Counted from the first letter of the stretch, positions 34,183-43,317 are shown. The stretch: 64,000 nt of DNA from Lachnospiraceae bacterium (GCA_014804785.1 JAAUZD010000022.1:34947-98946), one strand, 5' to 3'. Translations and numbers: made by a program. Notes: a model not told the origin generated them from the letters alone.

Positions 34183-34821
34183 ATGACAAAAGAAAAACTG
34201 GCAATAGAAATAATTGAACGGTTAAGAAACGAATATCCTGACGCCGGTTGTACCCTTGATTACAACCAGGCATGGAAGCTTTTGGTAAGTGTACGTTTAG
34301 CGGCACAGTGCACGGACGCCAGGGTGAATGTGGTCGTGCAGGATCTGTACGCCAAATTCCCGGACGTAAATGCACTTGCATCGGCAGATGTGGAGGAGAT
34401 AGAACGTATCGTAAAGCCATGTGGTCTCGGACACAGCAAAGCGAGAGACATCAGCGCATGTATGAAGATTTTGCGTGATGAATACCAGGGAAGCATACCG
34501 GATGATTTTGACGCGTTGCTAAGACTGCCCGGTGTGGGACGTAAAAGCGCCAATCTGATTATGGGGGATGTGTTCGGGAAACCTGCTATTGTAACAGATA
34601 CCCATTGTATCCGCCTTGTAAACCGAATGGGACTGGTTGATGGGGTGAAGGAACCGAAGAAGGTAGAAATGGCACTATGGAAAATTATTCCGCCGGAGGA
34701 GGGAAGCGATTTCTGCCACCGCCTGGTGTATCACGGACGGGAAGTGTGCACCGCGAGAACGAATCCTTTTTGTGACAAATGCTGCCTCAATGATATATGC
34801 GCAAAATGCGGAGTGAAATAG
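34183..34821 (+). CDS. nth: Endonuclease III
   Basis: A 212-residue DNA glycosylase/AP lyase for oxidised pyrimidines. The helix-hairpin-helix LPGVGRKSANLIM holds the catalytic lysine, and the catalytic aspartate is in VTDTHCIRLVNRMG. The C-terminal cluster reads C-X7-C-X2-C-X5-C (CTARTNPFCDKC, then C in NDIC), one residue longer in the first gap than the usual C-X6-C. I chose ATG 34183 because family members begin there (MTKEKLAIEI). A start at 34129 would overlap the HD-GYP stop and add 18 residues. Confidence 0.93.
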   Translation: MTKEKLAIEIIERLRNEYPDAGCTLDYNQAWKLLVSVRLAAQCTDARVNVVVQDLYAKFPDVNALASADVEEIERIVKPCGLGHSKARDISACMKILRDEYQGSIPDDFDALLRLPGVGRKSANLIMGDVFGKPAIVTDTHCIRLVNRMGLVDGVKEPKKVEMALWKIIPPEEGSDFCHRLVYHGREVCTARTNPFCDKCCLNDICAKCGVK

Positions 34822-34856
34822 GATAGAAAGACAAAACACATTTTTTATCAAAGGGG

Positions 34857-34907
34857 TTGACAGATTTATAGATTTGTTTTACTATACATATGAACAGTTG
34901 TTCAAAT
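34857..34907 (+). promoter_or_regulatory. ArsR-type promoter and operator
   Basis: TTGACA (34857-34862)-17-TACTAT (34880-34885). TGAACA (34891-34896) and TGTTCA (34899-34904) form a palindrome with two central bases, within ATATGAACA...TGTTCAAAT. This resembles the CadC/SmtB-type operator and lies over the transcription start. It should be repressed by the ArsR-type protein encoded next. Confidence 0.8.
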
Positions 34908-34929
34908 GAAAATATAATAAAGGAGGGTA

Positions 34930-35295
34930 ATGAATTTGGCAATTCATGACGTAGAGTGCTGTGAGACTTTTCAGACCCATGAGGAGCTGCTTGAAATTGT
35001 TCACGCAAAAATGCCGGATGAGGATGAGCTGTATGATTTGGCAGAGCTTTTTAAGGTATTTGGAGACTCCACAAGAATCAGGATCTTATACGTGCTTTTC
35101 GAAGCGGAAGTATGTGTGTGCGATCTGGCGCAGGCGCTTCAGATGACGCAGTCTGCAGTTTCACATCAGCTTAAGATATTGAAGCAGTCGAAGCTGGTGA
35201 AGAGCAGGAGGGAAGGAAAGTCCGTATTTTATTCTCTGGCAGATGGTCATGTAAGAACCATCATTGCTCAGGGAAGAGAACATATCAACGAATAG
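34930..35295 (+). CDS. ArsR/SmtB-family metal-sensing repressor
   Basis: A 121-residue winged-helix repressor. The alpha-3 metal site is visible as EAEVCVCDLAQAL, the ELCVCDL-type motif of CadC/ArsR. The DNA-reading helix is MTQSAVSHQLKILKQSKLV. Two further cysteines near the N-terminus (VECCETF) may complete a CadC-like thiolate site for cadmium, lead or zinc. AAGGAGGG precedes the ATG. It heads a three-gene metal efflux operon. Confidence 0.9.
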   Translation: MNLAIHDVECCETFQTHEELLEIVHAKMPDEDELYDLAELFKVFGDSTRIRILYVLFEAEVCVCDLAQALQMTQSAVSHQLKILKQSKLVKSRREGKSVFYSLADGHVRTIIAQGREHINE

Positions 35296-35308
35296 CGAGG
35301 GAAAATGT

Positions 35309-35527
35309 ATGAAGAAAAAATTTAAACTGGAAGATTTAGACTGTGCAAACTGTGCTGCAAAGATGGAGGAAGCAATCAAGAAGATCGATGGTGTGAATGA
35401 TGCAAATGTAAGCTTCCTGGCACAGAAGATGACCATTGATGCACAGGATGATAAGTTCGATGAAATCATGAAGGAGGTTGTCAGAGTCTGTGCTAAGGTG
35501 GAACCTGACTGCCGGATTCTGATGTAA
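35309..35527 (+). CDS. Free-standing heavy-metal-associated domain
   Basis: A 72-residue HMA ferredoxin-like domain with the metal-binding CxxC in EDLDCANCAAKMEEAI. It probably hands metal to the ATPase encoded eight bases downstream, which lacks this domain at its own N-terminus. GAGGG lies eight bases before ATG 35309. An ATG at 35305 is out of frame. Confidence 0.9.
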   Translation: MKKKFKLEDLDCANCAAKMEEAIKKIDGVNDANVSFLAQKMTIDAQDDKFDEIMKEVVRVCAKVEPDCRILM

Positions 35528-35535
35528 TAGGACTC

Positions 35536-37413
35536 ATGACGAAAAAACAGCGGAAAATGCTTGTTCGCATTATCATCACATTTGTCATCTTTGTGGGGTT
35601 ATTCATTTGCGAACATGCCGGATTACTGAAAAGAATAGAAAATTTATGTATTTTGTTCCTAATTTATTTGGTTCCATATCTGCTAGTTGGTTATGACATT
35701 ATTTATAAGGCGGCAAGGAATATCAGACACGGACAGGTTTTTGATGAGAACTTCCTTATGATGATTGCCACTTTTGGCGCTTTTGGCGTAAGGGAGTATT
35801 CAGAGGCAGTAGCGGTTATGCTTTTTTATCAGGTTGGCGAACTGTTTCAGGGATATGCTGTGGGAAAATCCAGGCAGTCTATTTCGGATATGATGGATAT
35901 CTGTCCCGAGTATGCCAATATTGAAATAGAAGGAAAACTGACACAGGTTGATCCTGATGATGTGGAAATCGGGAGCATTATCGTGGTGAAGCCGGGAGAG
36001 AGGATTCCTCTTGATGGTGTTGTGATTGAAGGGGAATCTCTAATTGACACTGCGGCGCTTACCGGGGAATCGGTACCGAGAAAGGCAGCTGTGGGAGATG
36101 ATATCATAAGCGGCTGTGTCAACGGCAGCGGTACCCTTAAGGTCAGGGTCTCAAAAGAATTTGATGATTCCACGGTGTCCAAAATACTTGAATTGGTGGA
36201 AAATGCCAGCAGTAAAAAGGCGAGGGTTGAAAACTTTATCACCAGATTTGCAAAATATTATACGCCTGTGGTAACGATTTCAGCACTTGCCCTTGCAGTG
36301 CTTCCGCCCCTCATTTTAGGAGACGGATGGGGAGAATGGATACAGAGAGCATGTATTTTTCTTGTAATTTCATGCCCCTGTGCGCTGGTTATTTCAGTGC
36401 CCCTTGGATTTTTCGGGGGAATAGGAGCAGCTTCCAAAATCGGTGTTCTGGTGAAAGGAAGCAATTATTTAGAAGCCGTTGCAGAAATGACTACCATTGT
36501 TTTTGACAAGACTGGAACCCTTACCAAAGGGGAGTTTAAAGTACAGGATATCATTCCCAATGCTTGTACCAAGGAGGAGCTGATAGAACTGGCGGCACTT
36601 GGTGAGGCATACTCCAATCATCCGATAGCAGGATCCGTTAAGGAAGCTTATGGAAAGGAGCCGGATTTAAGCAGGGTAGGGCAGGCGGAAGAAATTGCCG
36701 GACACGGTATTTGTGTTCCGATAAATGGGAAAGAAGTGTTGCTGGGTAATGAAAAGCTGATGAAAGCCAGACGGATTCCGTATATTGCGGCAGAGAGCAG
36801 TGGAACAATTGTTTATGTAGCCTGTGAAGAAAAGTATATGGGCGCAATCGTCATTGCCGATTCCGTAAAGGAGGGCGCAAGGGAAGCGTTGCAGAGCATG
36901 AAGCAGGTAGGCGTTAAAAAATGCGTCATGCTGACCGGTGACAGACAGCAGGCAGCCCAGGCAGTGGCGAAAGAACTTGGGATAGATGAAGTGCATGCAC
37001 AGCTTCTTCCAGGGGATAAGGTTTCTAAGCTGGAGGAACTGCTAAAAGTCCAGAATGGAAAAGAAAAACTGGCGTTTGTAGGGGATGGAATCAATGATGC
37101 GCCGGTGCTGACCAGAGCGGATATCGGTATTGCCATGGGAAGCATGGGCTCAGACGCAGCAATTGAAGCAGCAGATGTGGTCCTGATGGATGATGATGTG
37201 AGCAAGATTGCAGCCGTTGTAAGAATATCCAGAAAGACCCTGCAGATTGTAAAGCAGAATATTGTGTTTGCACTTGGCGTTAAAGCGCTGGTGCTGATTT
37301 TAGGCGCGTTTGGTCTTGCCAATATGTGGGAAGCGGTGTTTGCAGACGTCGGTGTTTCGGTTATTGCAATCCTGAATTCCATGCGTGCTTTAAAGATAGA
37401 AAAATCAAAATAA
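35536..37413 (+). CDS. Heavy-metal translocating P1B-type ATPase (Cd/Zn/Pb class)
   Basis: A 625-residue pump. The transmembrane CPC motif is at 280-282 (SCPCALVIS), the phosphorylated aspartate is D324 in FDKTGTLTKGE, the actuator has LTGESVPRKA, the nucleotide site has SNHPIAGS, and the hinge has GDGINDAPVLTRADIG. The CPC sequence and ArsR/CadC-type regulator fit Cd2+/Zn2+/Pb2+ export. The cytosolic HMA domain is supplied by the separate gene upstream. It lacks an N-terminal extension. The downstream hairpin at 37423-37477 may end the operon. Confidence 0.92.
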   Translation: MTKKQRKMLVRIIITFVIFVGLFICEHAGLLKRIENLCILFLIYLVPYLLVGYDIIYKAARNIRHGQVFDENFLMMIATFGAFGVREYSEAVAVMLFYQVGELFQGYAVGKSRQSISDMMDICPEYANIEIEGKLTQVDPDDVEIGSIIVVKPGERIPLDGVVIEGESLIDTAALTGESVPRKAAVGDDIISGCVNGSGTLKVRVSKEFDDSTVSKILELVENASSKKARVENFITRFAKYYTPVVTISALALAVLPPLILGDGWGEWIQRACIFLVISCPCALVISVPLGFFGGIGAASKIGVLVKGSNYLEAVAEMTTIVFDKTGTLTKGEFKVQDIIPNACTKEELIELAALGEAYSNHPIAGSVKEAYGKEPDLSRVGQAEEIAGHGICVPINGKEVLLGNEKLMKARRIPYIAAESSGTIVYVACEEKYMGAIVIADSVKEGAREALQSMKQVGVKKCVMLTGDRQQAAQAVAKELGIDEVHAQLLPGDKVSKLEELLKVQNGKEKLAFVGDGINDAPVLTRADIGIAMGSMGSDAAIEAADVVLMDDDVSKIAAVVRISRKTLQIVKQNIVFALGVKALVLILGAFGLANMWEAVFADVGVSVIAILNSMRALKIEKSK

Positions 37414-37419
37414 AAAAGT

Positions 37420-37489
37420 ATAGCCCGCCGAAGGACACAGTCATACATCTGGAAAAATGATTGTGTGAACGGCGGGCTTATGCTATAAT
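37420..37489 (+). promoter_or_regulatory. Long hairpin containing a promoter
   Basis: GCCCGCCG (37423-37430) pairs with CGGCGGGC (37470-37477), and ACACAGTCAT (37435-37444) with ATGATTGTGT (37457-37466). Together they form a stem-loop that probably ends the ATPase transcript, though no T-run follows. TTGTGT (37461-37466)-17-TATAAT (37484-37489) inside its 3' arm is a likely promoter for the exported-protein/two-component operon. Confidence 0.55.
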
Positions 37490-37535
37490 ATCCAAAAACG
37501 TAGTCAATCACAAAAGAGAAGCCGGTGACATTGTC

Positions 37536-38690
37536 ATGAAAAAGGAAATTCAAATTTTATCTGTATTATTATGTAGCTGTATTCTGATGCTTATTTCACC
37601 TTTTTCTATCTATGCCTGTGCAGCAGGCAAAGGCGCTGGTTATGCTTTAAGCGTTAGTCCTGTTCATGCTGCGGTGGATGCGGATAAGGCAAAGGTGATT
37701 GCAGAGGATTATCAAAATTACAGACAGCGTTTCTCAAAGATCGAAGACTATGCGGAAATTGAACCCGCAGGATTTGATATCATAGAAAATCAGATATTTC
37801 CCATAGAAACAGAAAGTTTTGGACAGGTTTCATTTGTGCCCGCAATGGATAAAAAATATCACAGGCTGGCGTTATTTTTTACGGATGAGGATGGAAGTGT
37901 TGTATACAAGACGGATCAACTGGAGGTCAACAACCGTAATCAGGGAGAAATGGAGCAGCCTTTGCGAGATTTGAAGGCAGTTTCCTTTCAGGAACTGAAC
38001 GGAGATGGAAAGATGGATATCGTCCTTATAACGACCTGCGTGAATGATAAAGGTGATTATGCAGGGAAATCCTATAAAATCGGGGATGTCCTGTTTCAGG
38101 ATGAAAAAGGATTTTACCGGGATTACAGGATTTCCGATAAGCTCAACCGATTCAGCATGAATAAAAGTGTGGAAAGTATTGTTGCATTTGTGAGGGAGGG
38201 ATATTCCACAGAGTTTCTTTATACGGCGGTGACCAAACAAGAACTATTAGAGCATGGGTTTGTGATTGCAAAGGAACAGTGTTATTACAGACAGTTTGAG
38301 AAACTGGGAAAGCTGGAGGTCGTGCCGGGAACATACACGATGGCAAACTTTGCCACATTTATGATTTACCTGATCAATGAGCAGGGATATATCGTATGGA
38401 GCTTTCAGCCGATGGGAGAGTTTGACAATTTATATGCACTTAAAGGGATTACCTGTAAGGATATTGATGGAGATGGAATGAAGGATATTCTCGTACTTGC
38501 CAGATACAGCTATGAAGGTAATGGGAATGAAATGATTACAGAAAGCGATTATTCGATTTACTATCAGAGGACGGGCGGCTTTTTTGAAGATAAGGATATC
38601 AAGCTGAGTAATCCATGCAGTGATGAGGATACAGTGTCGGGGCTTGTAGAGAGTGCAAGAGCATATTGGGGGTGGAAAACAAAAGAATGA
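37536..38690 (+). CDS. Exported protein with FG-GAP/Ca-type loops
   Basis: A 384-residue protein with a signal peptide (MKKEIQILSVLLCSCILMLI, probable cleavage near the ACAAG region). Two loops of the VCBS or FG-GAP type are visible: LNGDGKMDIVLITTC and DIDGDGMKDILVLARY. No catalytic residues are evident. The gene ends in ATGA overlap with a response-regulator gene, so it is co-expressed with a two-component system and may be part of its sensing arm. The large lipoprotein at 11429 has similar loops. The ribosome site is weak. Confidence 0.75.
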   Translation: MKKEIQILSVLLCSCILMLISPFSIYACAAGKGAGYALSVSPVHAAVDADKAKVIAEDYQNYRQRFSKIEDYAEIEPAGFDIIENQIFPIETESFGQVSFVPAMDKKYHRLALFFTDEDGSVVYKTDQLEVNNRNQGEMEQPLRDLKAVSFQELNGDGKMDIVLITTCVNDKGDYAGKSYKIGDVLFQDEKGFYRDYRISDKLNRFSMNKSVESIVAFVREGYSTEFLYTAVTKQELLEHGFVIAKEQCYYRQFEKLGKLEVVPGTYTMANFATFMIYLINEQGYIVWSFQPMGEFDNLYALKGITCKDIDGDGMKDILVLARYSYEGNGNEMITESDYSIYYQRTGGFFEDKDIKLSNPCSDEDTVSGLVESARAYWGWKTKE

Positions 38691-39340
38691 TTAAGATATT
38701 GATTGTAGATGATGAAAAACCAATTTGTGATCTGATTGATCTGAATTTGTCCGCATCTGGTTATCATTGTACATCAGTACAAAATGGGCTGGATGCGATT
38801 GATTTGATTGAAGAGGAAGTATTTGATTTGATTTTGCTGGATATCATGCTGCCAGGGGCAGATGGATATGACGTGATAGAATATATCCGTCCATTAAAGA
38901 TTCCCGTTATTTTTATTACAGCCAAGCATGAAGTGAAGGACAGAGTGAAGGGACTGAAGCTGGGAGCTGATGATTATCTGGTAAAGCCATTTGATGTGGT
39001 GGAACTGGTGGCGCGGGTGGAGGCTGTCCTGCGACGCTACAATAAGACAGATAAACAGCTTACGGCGGGAAATATCGTAGTGGATGTGGATGCAAGAAGA
39101 GCCCTGAAGGATGGAAAGCAGGTTGTTCTGACGAATAAGGAGTTTGGATTATTGGTATTGTTCATGCAGAATAAAAATGTAGCGTTGTTCCGGGAAGCAT
39201 TGTATGAGAAGGTATGGGGAGATGAGTATATAGGAGACAGCCGTACTTTGGATCTTCACGTACAGCGCCTTAGAAAGAAATTGGGATGGGAACAGAATCT
39301 GGTGGCAGTATACAAGGTTGGTTACCGTTTAGAGGTGTAG
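38687..39340 (+). CDS. OmpR/PhoB-family response regulator
   Basis: A 217-residue regulator. The receiver has the acidic pocket VDDEK (D8, D9), the phosphorylated D52 in LILLDIMLP, T in FITAK and K in LVKPFD. The C-terminal winged helix carries LTNKEFGLLVLF and GDSRTLDLHVQRLRKKLG. The ATG overlaps the stop of the exported-protein gene. Regulators of this class bind direct repeats spaced 11 bp, exactly the pattern at 41585-41645 and 11308-11346, which I infer to be its targets. Confidence 0.93.
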   Translation: MIKILIVDDEKPICDLIDLNLSASGYHCTSVQNGLDAIDLIEEEVFDLILLDIMLPGADGYDVIEYIRPLKIPVIFITAKHEVKDRVKGLKLGADDYLVKPFDVVELVARVEAVLRRYNKTDKQLTAGNIVVDVDARRALKDGKQVVLTNKEFGLLVLFMQNKNVALFREALYEKVWGDEYIGDSRTLDLHVQRLRKKLGWEQNLVAVYKVGYRLEV

Positions 39341-39342
39341 GA

Positions 39343-40776
39343 ATGAAGTTTTCTTTAAAACTATTGCTGTGGACGATGATCGTCATGGCAATCGCGCTTG
39401 GAATCAGCGGCTTTTATTTTGTCAATTATGTTTTTGAGACTTCCCTGGAGCGGGAAGCAGAGCAGGCACTTGATGAAAATAGTATTCTGTGCTTTGCTTT
39501 TGAGACTGCTGCGTTAAATGTGCCTGCAAAATATGATGTATTGCAGGATAATACGGTGGAGCAGATAGCGGCAAATTTAGAATCAGGCGGACAAAATGCC
39601 AATCGTATGCTGCGCCTGTCTGATGAAGAAAAAAGCATATTATACGCCAGCAGTGGATTTGAGACGGATGACGAACTGCTGAGGCAGACAGATGCCCTTA
39701 CAAAGACCTACCGCACGATTATGTTGAATGACCATTATTATATACAGACCAGCAGCACCGTCAATGCACTTGACAGGGTATTGTATCTGGAAACGATGAG
39801 GGATGTATCAGATGTATTTAATGAGAGGGAATTAGGGTTTAAAGTTTACCAGCGGGTAACGATCATCATGCTGTTTTTCGGGACGATCATCATGCATCTG
39901 ATTTCTTCCTGGCTGACAAAGCCGATCCGTCTTCTTACGAAGGCAACGAAGCGCATGGCAGCAGGAGATTATGATTATCGTGCACAGCAGATCAGCGATG
40001 ATGAATTGGGGCGCTTGACCCTTGATTTCAATCAGATGGCGGAGGCATTGGAAGAAAATATCAATAAATTAGAGGATGAGATACAGGCAAGGGAAGATTT
40101 TGTAGGAGCATTTGCACATGAACTGAAGACGCCGCTTACTGCGATTATCGGGTATGCAGATATGCTCCGTTCTAGAAAACTGGATGAGGAGAAGAGTTTT
40201 CTATCTGCCAATTATATTTATACAGAAGGAAAGCGGCTGGAAGCTATGTCGATCCGCCTTCTGGATATTATGGTCACCAGACATGGGCAGGTGCAATTCC
40301 AGGAGGTAGCGGTTGAAAGTCTGTTTCTTTATATTAAAGATATGTTCAAGACCAATGAAAGTATGAAATTTGAATATATTTACGATAAAGCGGTGGTGTG
40401 GGCAGAGAGCAACATGATCATTACCGTTTTGATTAATCTGCTAGACAATGCAAGTAAAGCTTCCGAGCCGGGCAGTATCGTAGAAGTGAATGGAAAAGAA
40501 GAAGATACAGGCTATCGTTTTACCGTGAGAGATCATGGGATTGGAATCCCGCAGGAGGAATTGCAAAAGATTACAAAGGCTTTTTACATGGTAGATAAAT
40601 CCAGATCGAGAAGCCGGAATGGAGCAGGTCTGGGGCTTTCTCTGTGTACGGAAATCTTATCACTCCATGACAGCAGTCTTGAAATAGATAGTACTCTGGG
40701 AGAGGGAACGAGTATCAGTTTTGTCCTTCCGGTCAGGAGAAAGGAGAATACAGGGCATGAAGAAGTCAACCATTAA
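39343..40776 (+). CDS. Sensor histidine kinase
   Basis: A 477-residue membrane kinase: TM1 at about 7-28, an extracellular sensor of about 140 residues, TM2, a HAMP linker (KPIRLLTKATKRMAAGDYDY), the HisKA box with phospho-acceptor H259 (FAHELKTPLTAIIGYADML), N box (NLLDNASKA), and G boxes (DHGIGIP, GAGLGLSLC). It should phosphorylate the adjacent regulator in response to an envelope signal. GAGG lies seven bases before the ATG. The next gene overlaps its end. Confidence 0.93.
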   Translation: MKFSLKLLLWTMIVMAIALGISGFYFVNYVFETSLEREAEQALDENSILCFAFETAALNVPAKYDVLQDNTVEQIAANLESGGQNANRMLRLSDEEKSILYASSGFETDDELLRQTDALTKTYRTIMLNDHYYIQTSSTVNALDRVLYLETMRDVSDVFNERELGFKVYQRVTIIMLFFGTIIMHLISSWLTKPIRLLTKATKRMAAGDYDYRAQQISDDELGRLTLDFNQMAEALEENINKLEDEIQAREDFVGAFAHELKTPLTAIIGYADMLRSRKLDEEKSFLSANYIYTEGKRLEAMSIRLLDIMVTRHGQVQFQEVAVESLFLYIKDMFKTNESMKFEYIYDKAVVWAESNMIITVLINLLDNASKASEPGSIVEVNGKEEDTGYRFTVRDHGIGIPQEELQKITKAFYMVDKSRSRSRNGAGLGLSLCTEILSLHDSSLEIDSTLGEGTSISFVLPVRRKENTGHEEVNH

Positions 40777-41587
40777 CTTTGCATTCCTCATTTTTGCGGT
40801 ATTGGTCATGATATGTTCTATCTGCGGACCGAAAATGCTTGCCAAGTATAGGGATCGGACGGTGCTTGACAGGATTCATACCCAGACTTCTGAAATGGAG
40901 GGGGAGGGTTACAGGTATAAACTTGATTATAATGAAAGGCTATATATCCTGTCACAAGCGTTGAATAGTCAGAGCCCTCCGGAAAGTGAGCAGAATGCGC
41001 TTACCAGGCTGGAGGATGAAACAAGGGATTATCAGGAACTGGATGGCACTTATGCTTTCGTGGTCAATCACAGAGGACCTACCGGAAAAGAAATAACAGA
41101 TGAACAGATATTTGCCACCTGTAATCAGACAATGGCAACATTAAAGGAACTTGGGATGCTTCCGGCTACGGTGAAGGACGTGAATGGGGATGACTATGAT
41201 GCCGTGCTTTATTCGGCAATTGATATATTGGAGCCTAGAAATAATGTTGCCGTCTGGAAAGTAAGTCTTTCTACCAATATCAAAAATGCAGACAAGAGTA
41301 ATCGGCTGATAGATGCCTATCTTGATGCTGATGATGGAAAAGTGTATGAATTTTATGCCAGAACAGAGCTGGAATGGGAGGATATCGATCCTGATGAATT
41401 GATTGAAAAGTGGAGTGATTATATGGGGCTTTCAAGCCCGATTCCTTATGAGACAGAAAATCCACTGCTGGAATCTACTCCTTATTATAAAAAGTACGTA
41501 TTTTCAGGGAGTGGAGATGAAAAATGCATTGTGACAATTGGTTTTTACGAGGGAATTAATGAGTTGTTTTTGAAAATTTCAAAATGA
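40757..41587 (+). CDS. Membrane-anchored protein of the two-component operon
   Basis: A 276-residue protein with one N-terminal membrane helix (INFAFLIFAVLVMICSICG) and an extracellular domain. I do not recognise a family; the exterior part contains DVNGDDYDAVLYSA and acidic loops. It overlaps the kinase gene by 20 bases, so it is part of the system, possibly a modulator of the sensor like YycH/YycI. Its stop TGA (41585-41587) is the first base-triplet of the 11-bp repeat array. Confidence 0.75.
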   Translation: MKKSTINFAFLIFAVLVMICSICGPKMLAKYRDRTVLDRIHTQTSEMEGEGYRYKLDYNERLYILSQALNSQSPPESEQNALTRLEDETRDYQELDGTYAFVVNHRGPTGKEITDEQIFATCNQTMATLKELGMLPATVKDVNGDDYDAVLYSAIDILEPRNNVAVWKVSLSTNIKNADKSNRLIDAYLDADDGKVYEFYARTELEWEDIDPDELIEKWSDYMGLSSPIPYETENPLLESTPYYKKYVFSGSGDEKCIVTIGFYEGINELFLKISK

Positions 41588-41645
41588 TGCAGTTTTGATG
41601 CAAAAATGATGGTACTATGATGCAACAATGATGAAAAAATGATGC
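41585..41645 (+). promoter_or_regulatory. Six TGATG(C) direct repeats at exact 11-bp spacing
   Basis: TGATGN starts at 41585, 41596, 41607, 41618, 41629 and 41640, so all six are 11 bp apart. Four end in C, one in G and one in A. The last repeat starts 34 bp before a TATGAT (-10 type, 41674-41679); no -35 is visible, as expected for an activated promoter. It precedes the amidase gene by about 55 bases. The likely binding protein is the PhoB-type regulator encoded just upstream. Confidence 0.8.
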
Positions 41646-41700
41646 ACCGTGCGTGTAAGCTTTAAATAAGCAATATGATACGAAAGGGGCATCATTTTTA

Positions 41701-42512
41701 TGTACATAAGAAAAAACAATAGACAGGTAGACATAAGAAAAAAGAGTTGGAAGATCGTTCTGGTATTAGCTATTTCTTTTATGACAGTGATAACAGGAGG
41801 ATATACTTTTATGGAAATGAACGCACTGGCAGCGCCGGAGGAAGTATCTGTGCAGGTTCAAGAAGAGGATGAAGCAGCAGAAGAAGTAGAAAGGCAGGAA
41901 GTTTCAGAAAATGAAATGATTTTGAAAGATGTGGTGCAGGAAAAAGAAGAAAAACAGGAGAGCCCGCTGATTGCAGTAGATGCAGGACACGGAGGTGAAG
42001 ACACAGGGTGCATAGGGTTTGGAATCTATGAAAAAGATATTAACCTTCAAATTGCCTTGCGCGTGAAGCGCAGGCTGGAAGAACGGGGGTTCCGGGTCAT
42101 GATGCCAAGAGAAACGGATGAATTTCTCACTAAGGAAGAGAGGGTGGAGTTGGCAAACAGCTACCAGGCAGATGCTTACGTGAGTATTCATCAGAACACC
42201 TATGAGGGCAGTGACAAAAGCGTAAATGGTATTGAAGCATGGTATGACGGGGCTGACGAGAGTAGGGATAATGAAAGATTGGCAAGGCTGATCCATCAGG
42301 AAACCATAAGGAGTACCGGTGCAAATGAGAGAACGGTGTGGGATATAGCAGATTTGACCGTTACGAACAGGACATTGATGCCTGCATGTCTGATTGAAAC
42401 AGGTTTTCTCACTAACAAGGAGGAATGCCGCAGGCTTTCCTCGGCGGAATATCAGGAAAAGATTGCAGAAGGGATCGTGGAAGGAATTGAATTATATTTT
42501 TACTCAGATTGA
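41701..42512 (+). CDS. N-acetylmuramoyl-L-alanine amidase
   Basis: A 270-residue zinc amidase (Amidase_3 fold). After a short basic start and one hydrophobic segment (about 18-38) an acidic linker leads to the catalytic domain from about residue 92. It contains the zinc/active-site marks VDAGHGGEDTG, the glutamate in YEKDIN, VSIHQN and ETGFLTN. It cleaves the peptide stem from murein. It has no wall-binding domain. It is the first gene after the repeat array and the probable target of the adjacent two-component system. Confidence 0.9.
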
Positions 42513-42605
42513 GGGCTGTAATGAATAAAATATCCTTTTTTACCCATAATATGGATAGGATTAGCAATCAGTTAGTGAGATTCATGGTGAAAAGGAGAAT
42601 GGATT

Positions 42606-43202
42606 ATGGCAGTAGATTTCAAGAACAGTGAAACCAAAGACAATCTGATGCGCTCATTTGCAGGAGAAAGCCAGGCAAGAAACCGATATACTTTTGCGGC
42701 AGCTCAGGCAAAGAAAGAAAATCTGCACGTGATTGAGGAAGTATTTACCTATACAGCAAATCAGGAAAAGGAACATGCAGAAATTTTTTATAATCATTTA
42801 AAAGAACTTTCAGGTGAGACCATTCATGTGGATGGGGGTTATCCCGTGGATATTACGGATGACATGGTAAAGCTTCTGCGTATGGCGCAGCACAATGAGC
42901 ACGAAGAACATGATCCCGTCTATAAGACCTTTGGGGAAAAAGCAAAAGAGGAGGGATTTCCGCAGGTTGCCAATTCATTTTTTATGATTGCGGAGATTGA
43001 AAAGGCGCATGGCGACCGATTCGGCAGATTTGCAGATTTGATGGAGAAGGACAAGCTGTTTGCTTCGGAACAAAAGACCAGTTGGATCTGCTTAAACTGC
43101 GGATATATTTATGAAGGTGAAGCAGCGCCGCAAAAGTGTCCGGTGTGTGCTCATGACCAAGGATACTTTATCAGACTGGATCAGTCTCCATATGAAAATT
43201 AG
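42606..43202 (+). CDS. rbr: Rubrerythrin
   Basis: A 198-residue iron protein that reduces hydrogen peroxide in anaerobes. The diiron four-helix domain has ESQARNRYTFAA, ANQEKEHAEIFY and FFMIAEIEKAHGDRF. The C-terminal rubredoxin-like site is CLNCGYIYEG and CPVCAHDQGYF. AAAAGGAG lies nine bases before the ATG. Cytosolic. No PerR-like box was obvious upstream. Confidence 0.95.
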   Translation: MAVDFKNSETKDNLMRSFAGESQARNRYTFAAAQAKKENLHVIEEVFTYTANQEKEHAEIFYNHLKELSGETIHVDGGYPVDITDDMVKLLRMAQHNEHEEHDPVYKTFGEKAKEEGFPQVANSFFMIAEIEKAHGDRFGRFADLMEKDKLFASEQKTSWICLNCGYIYEGEAAPQKCPVCAHDQGYFIRLDQSPYEN

Positions 43203-43255
43203 TTAAAAAATCCGTTGCACTTTATGAATTTATTCTTAAGACTGACTTCTGACAA

Positions 43256-43285
43256 TTGACATATGCGCACAACACGGAATATAAT
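43256..43285 (+). promoter_or_regulatory. Promoter of the VanZ-like gene
   Basis: TTGACA (43256-43261)-18-TATAAT (43280-43285), both perfect hexamers. Confidence 0.75.
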
Positions 43286-43317
43286 GACTCTGTTGCAGGC
43301 GATTTAGCAGACTGAAA

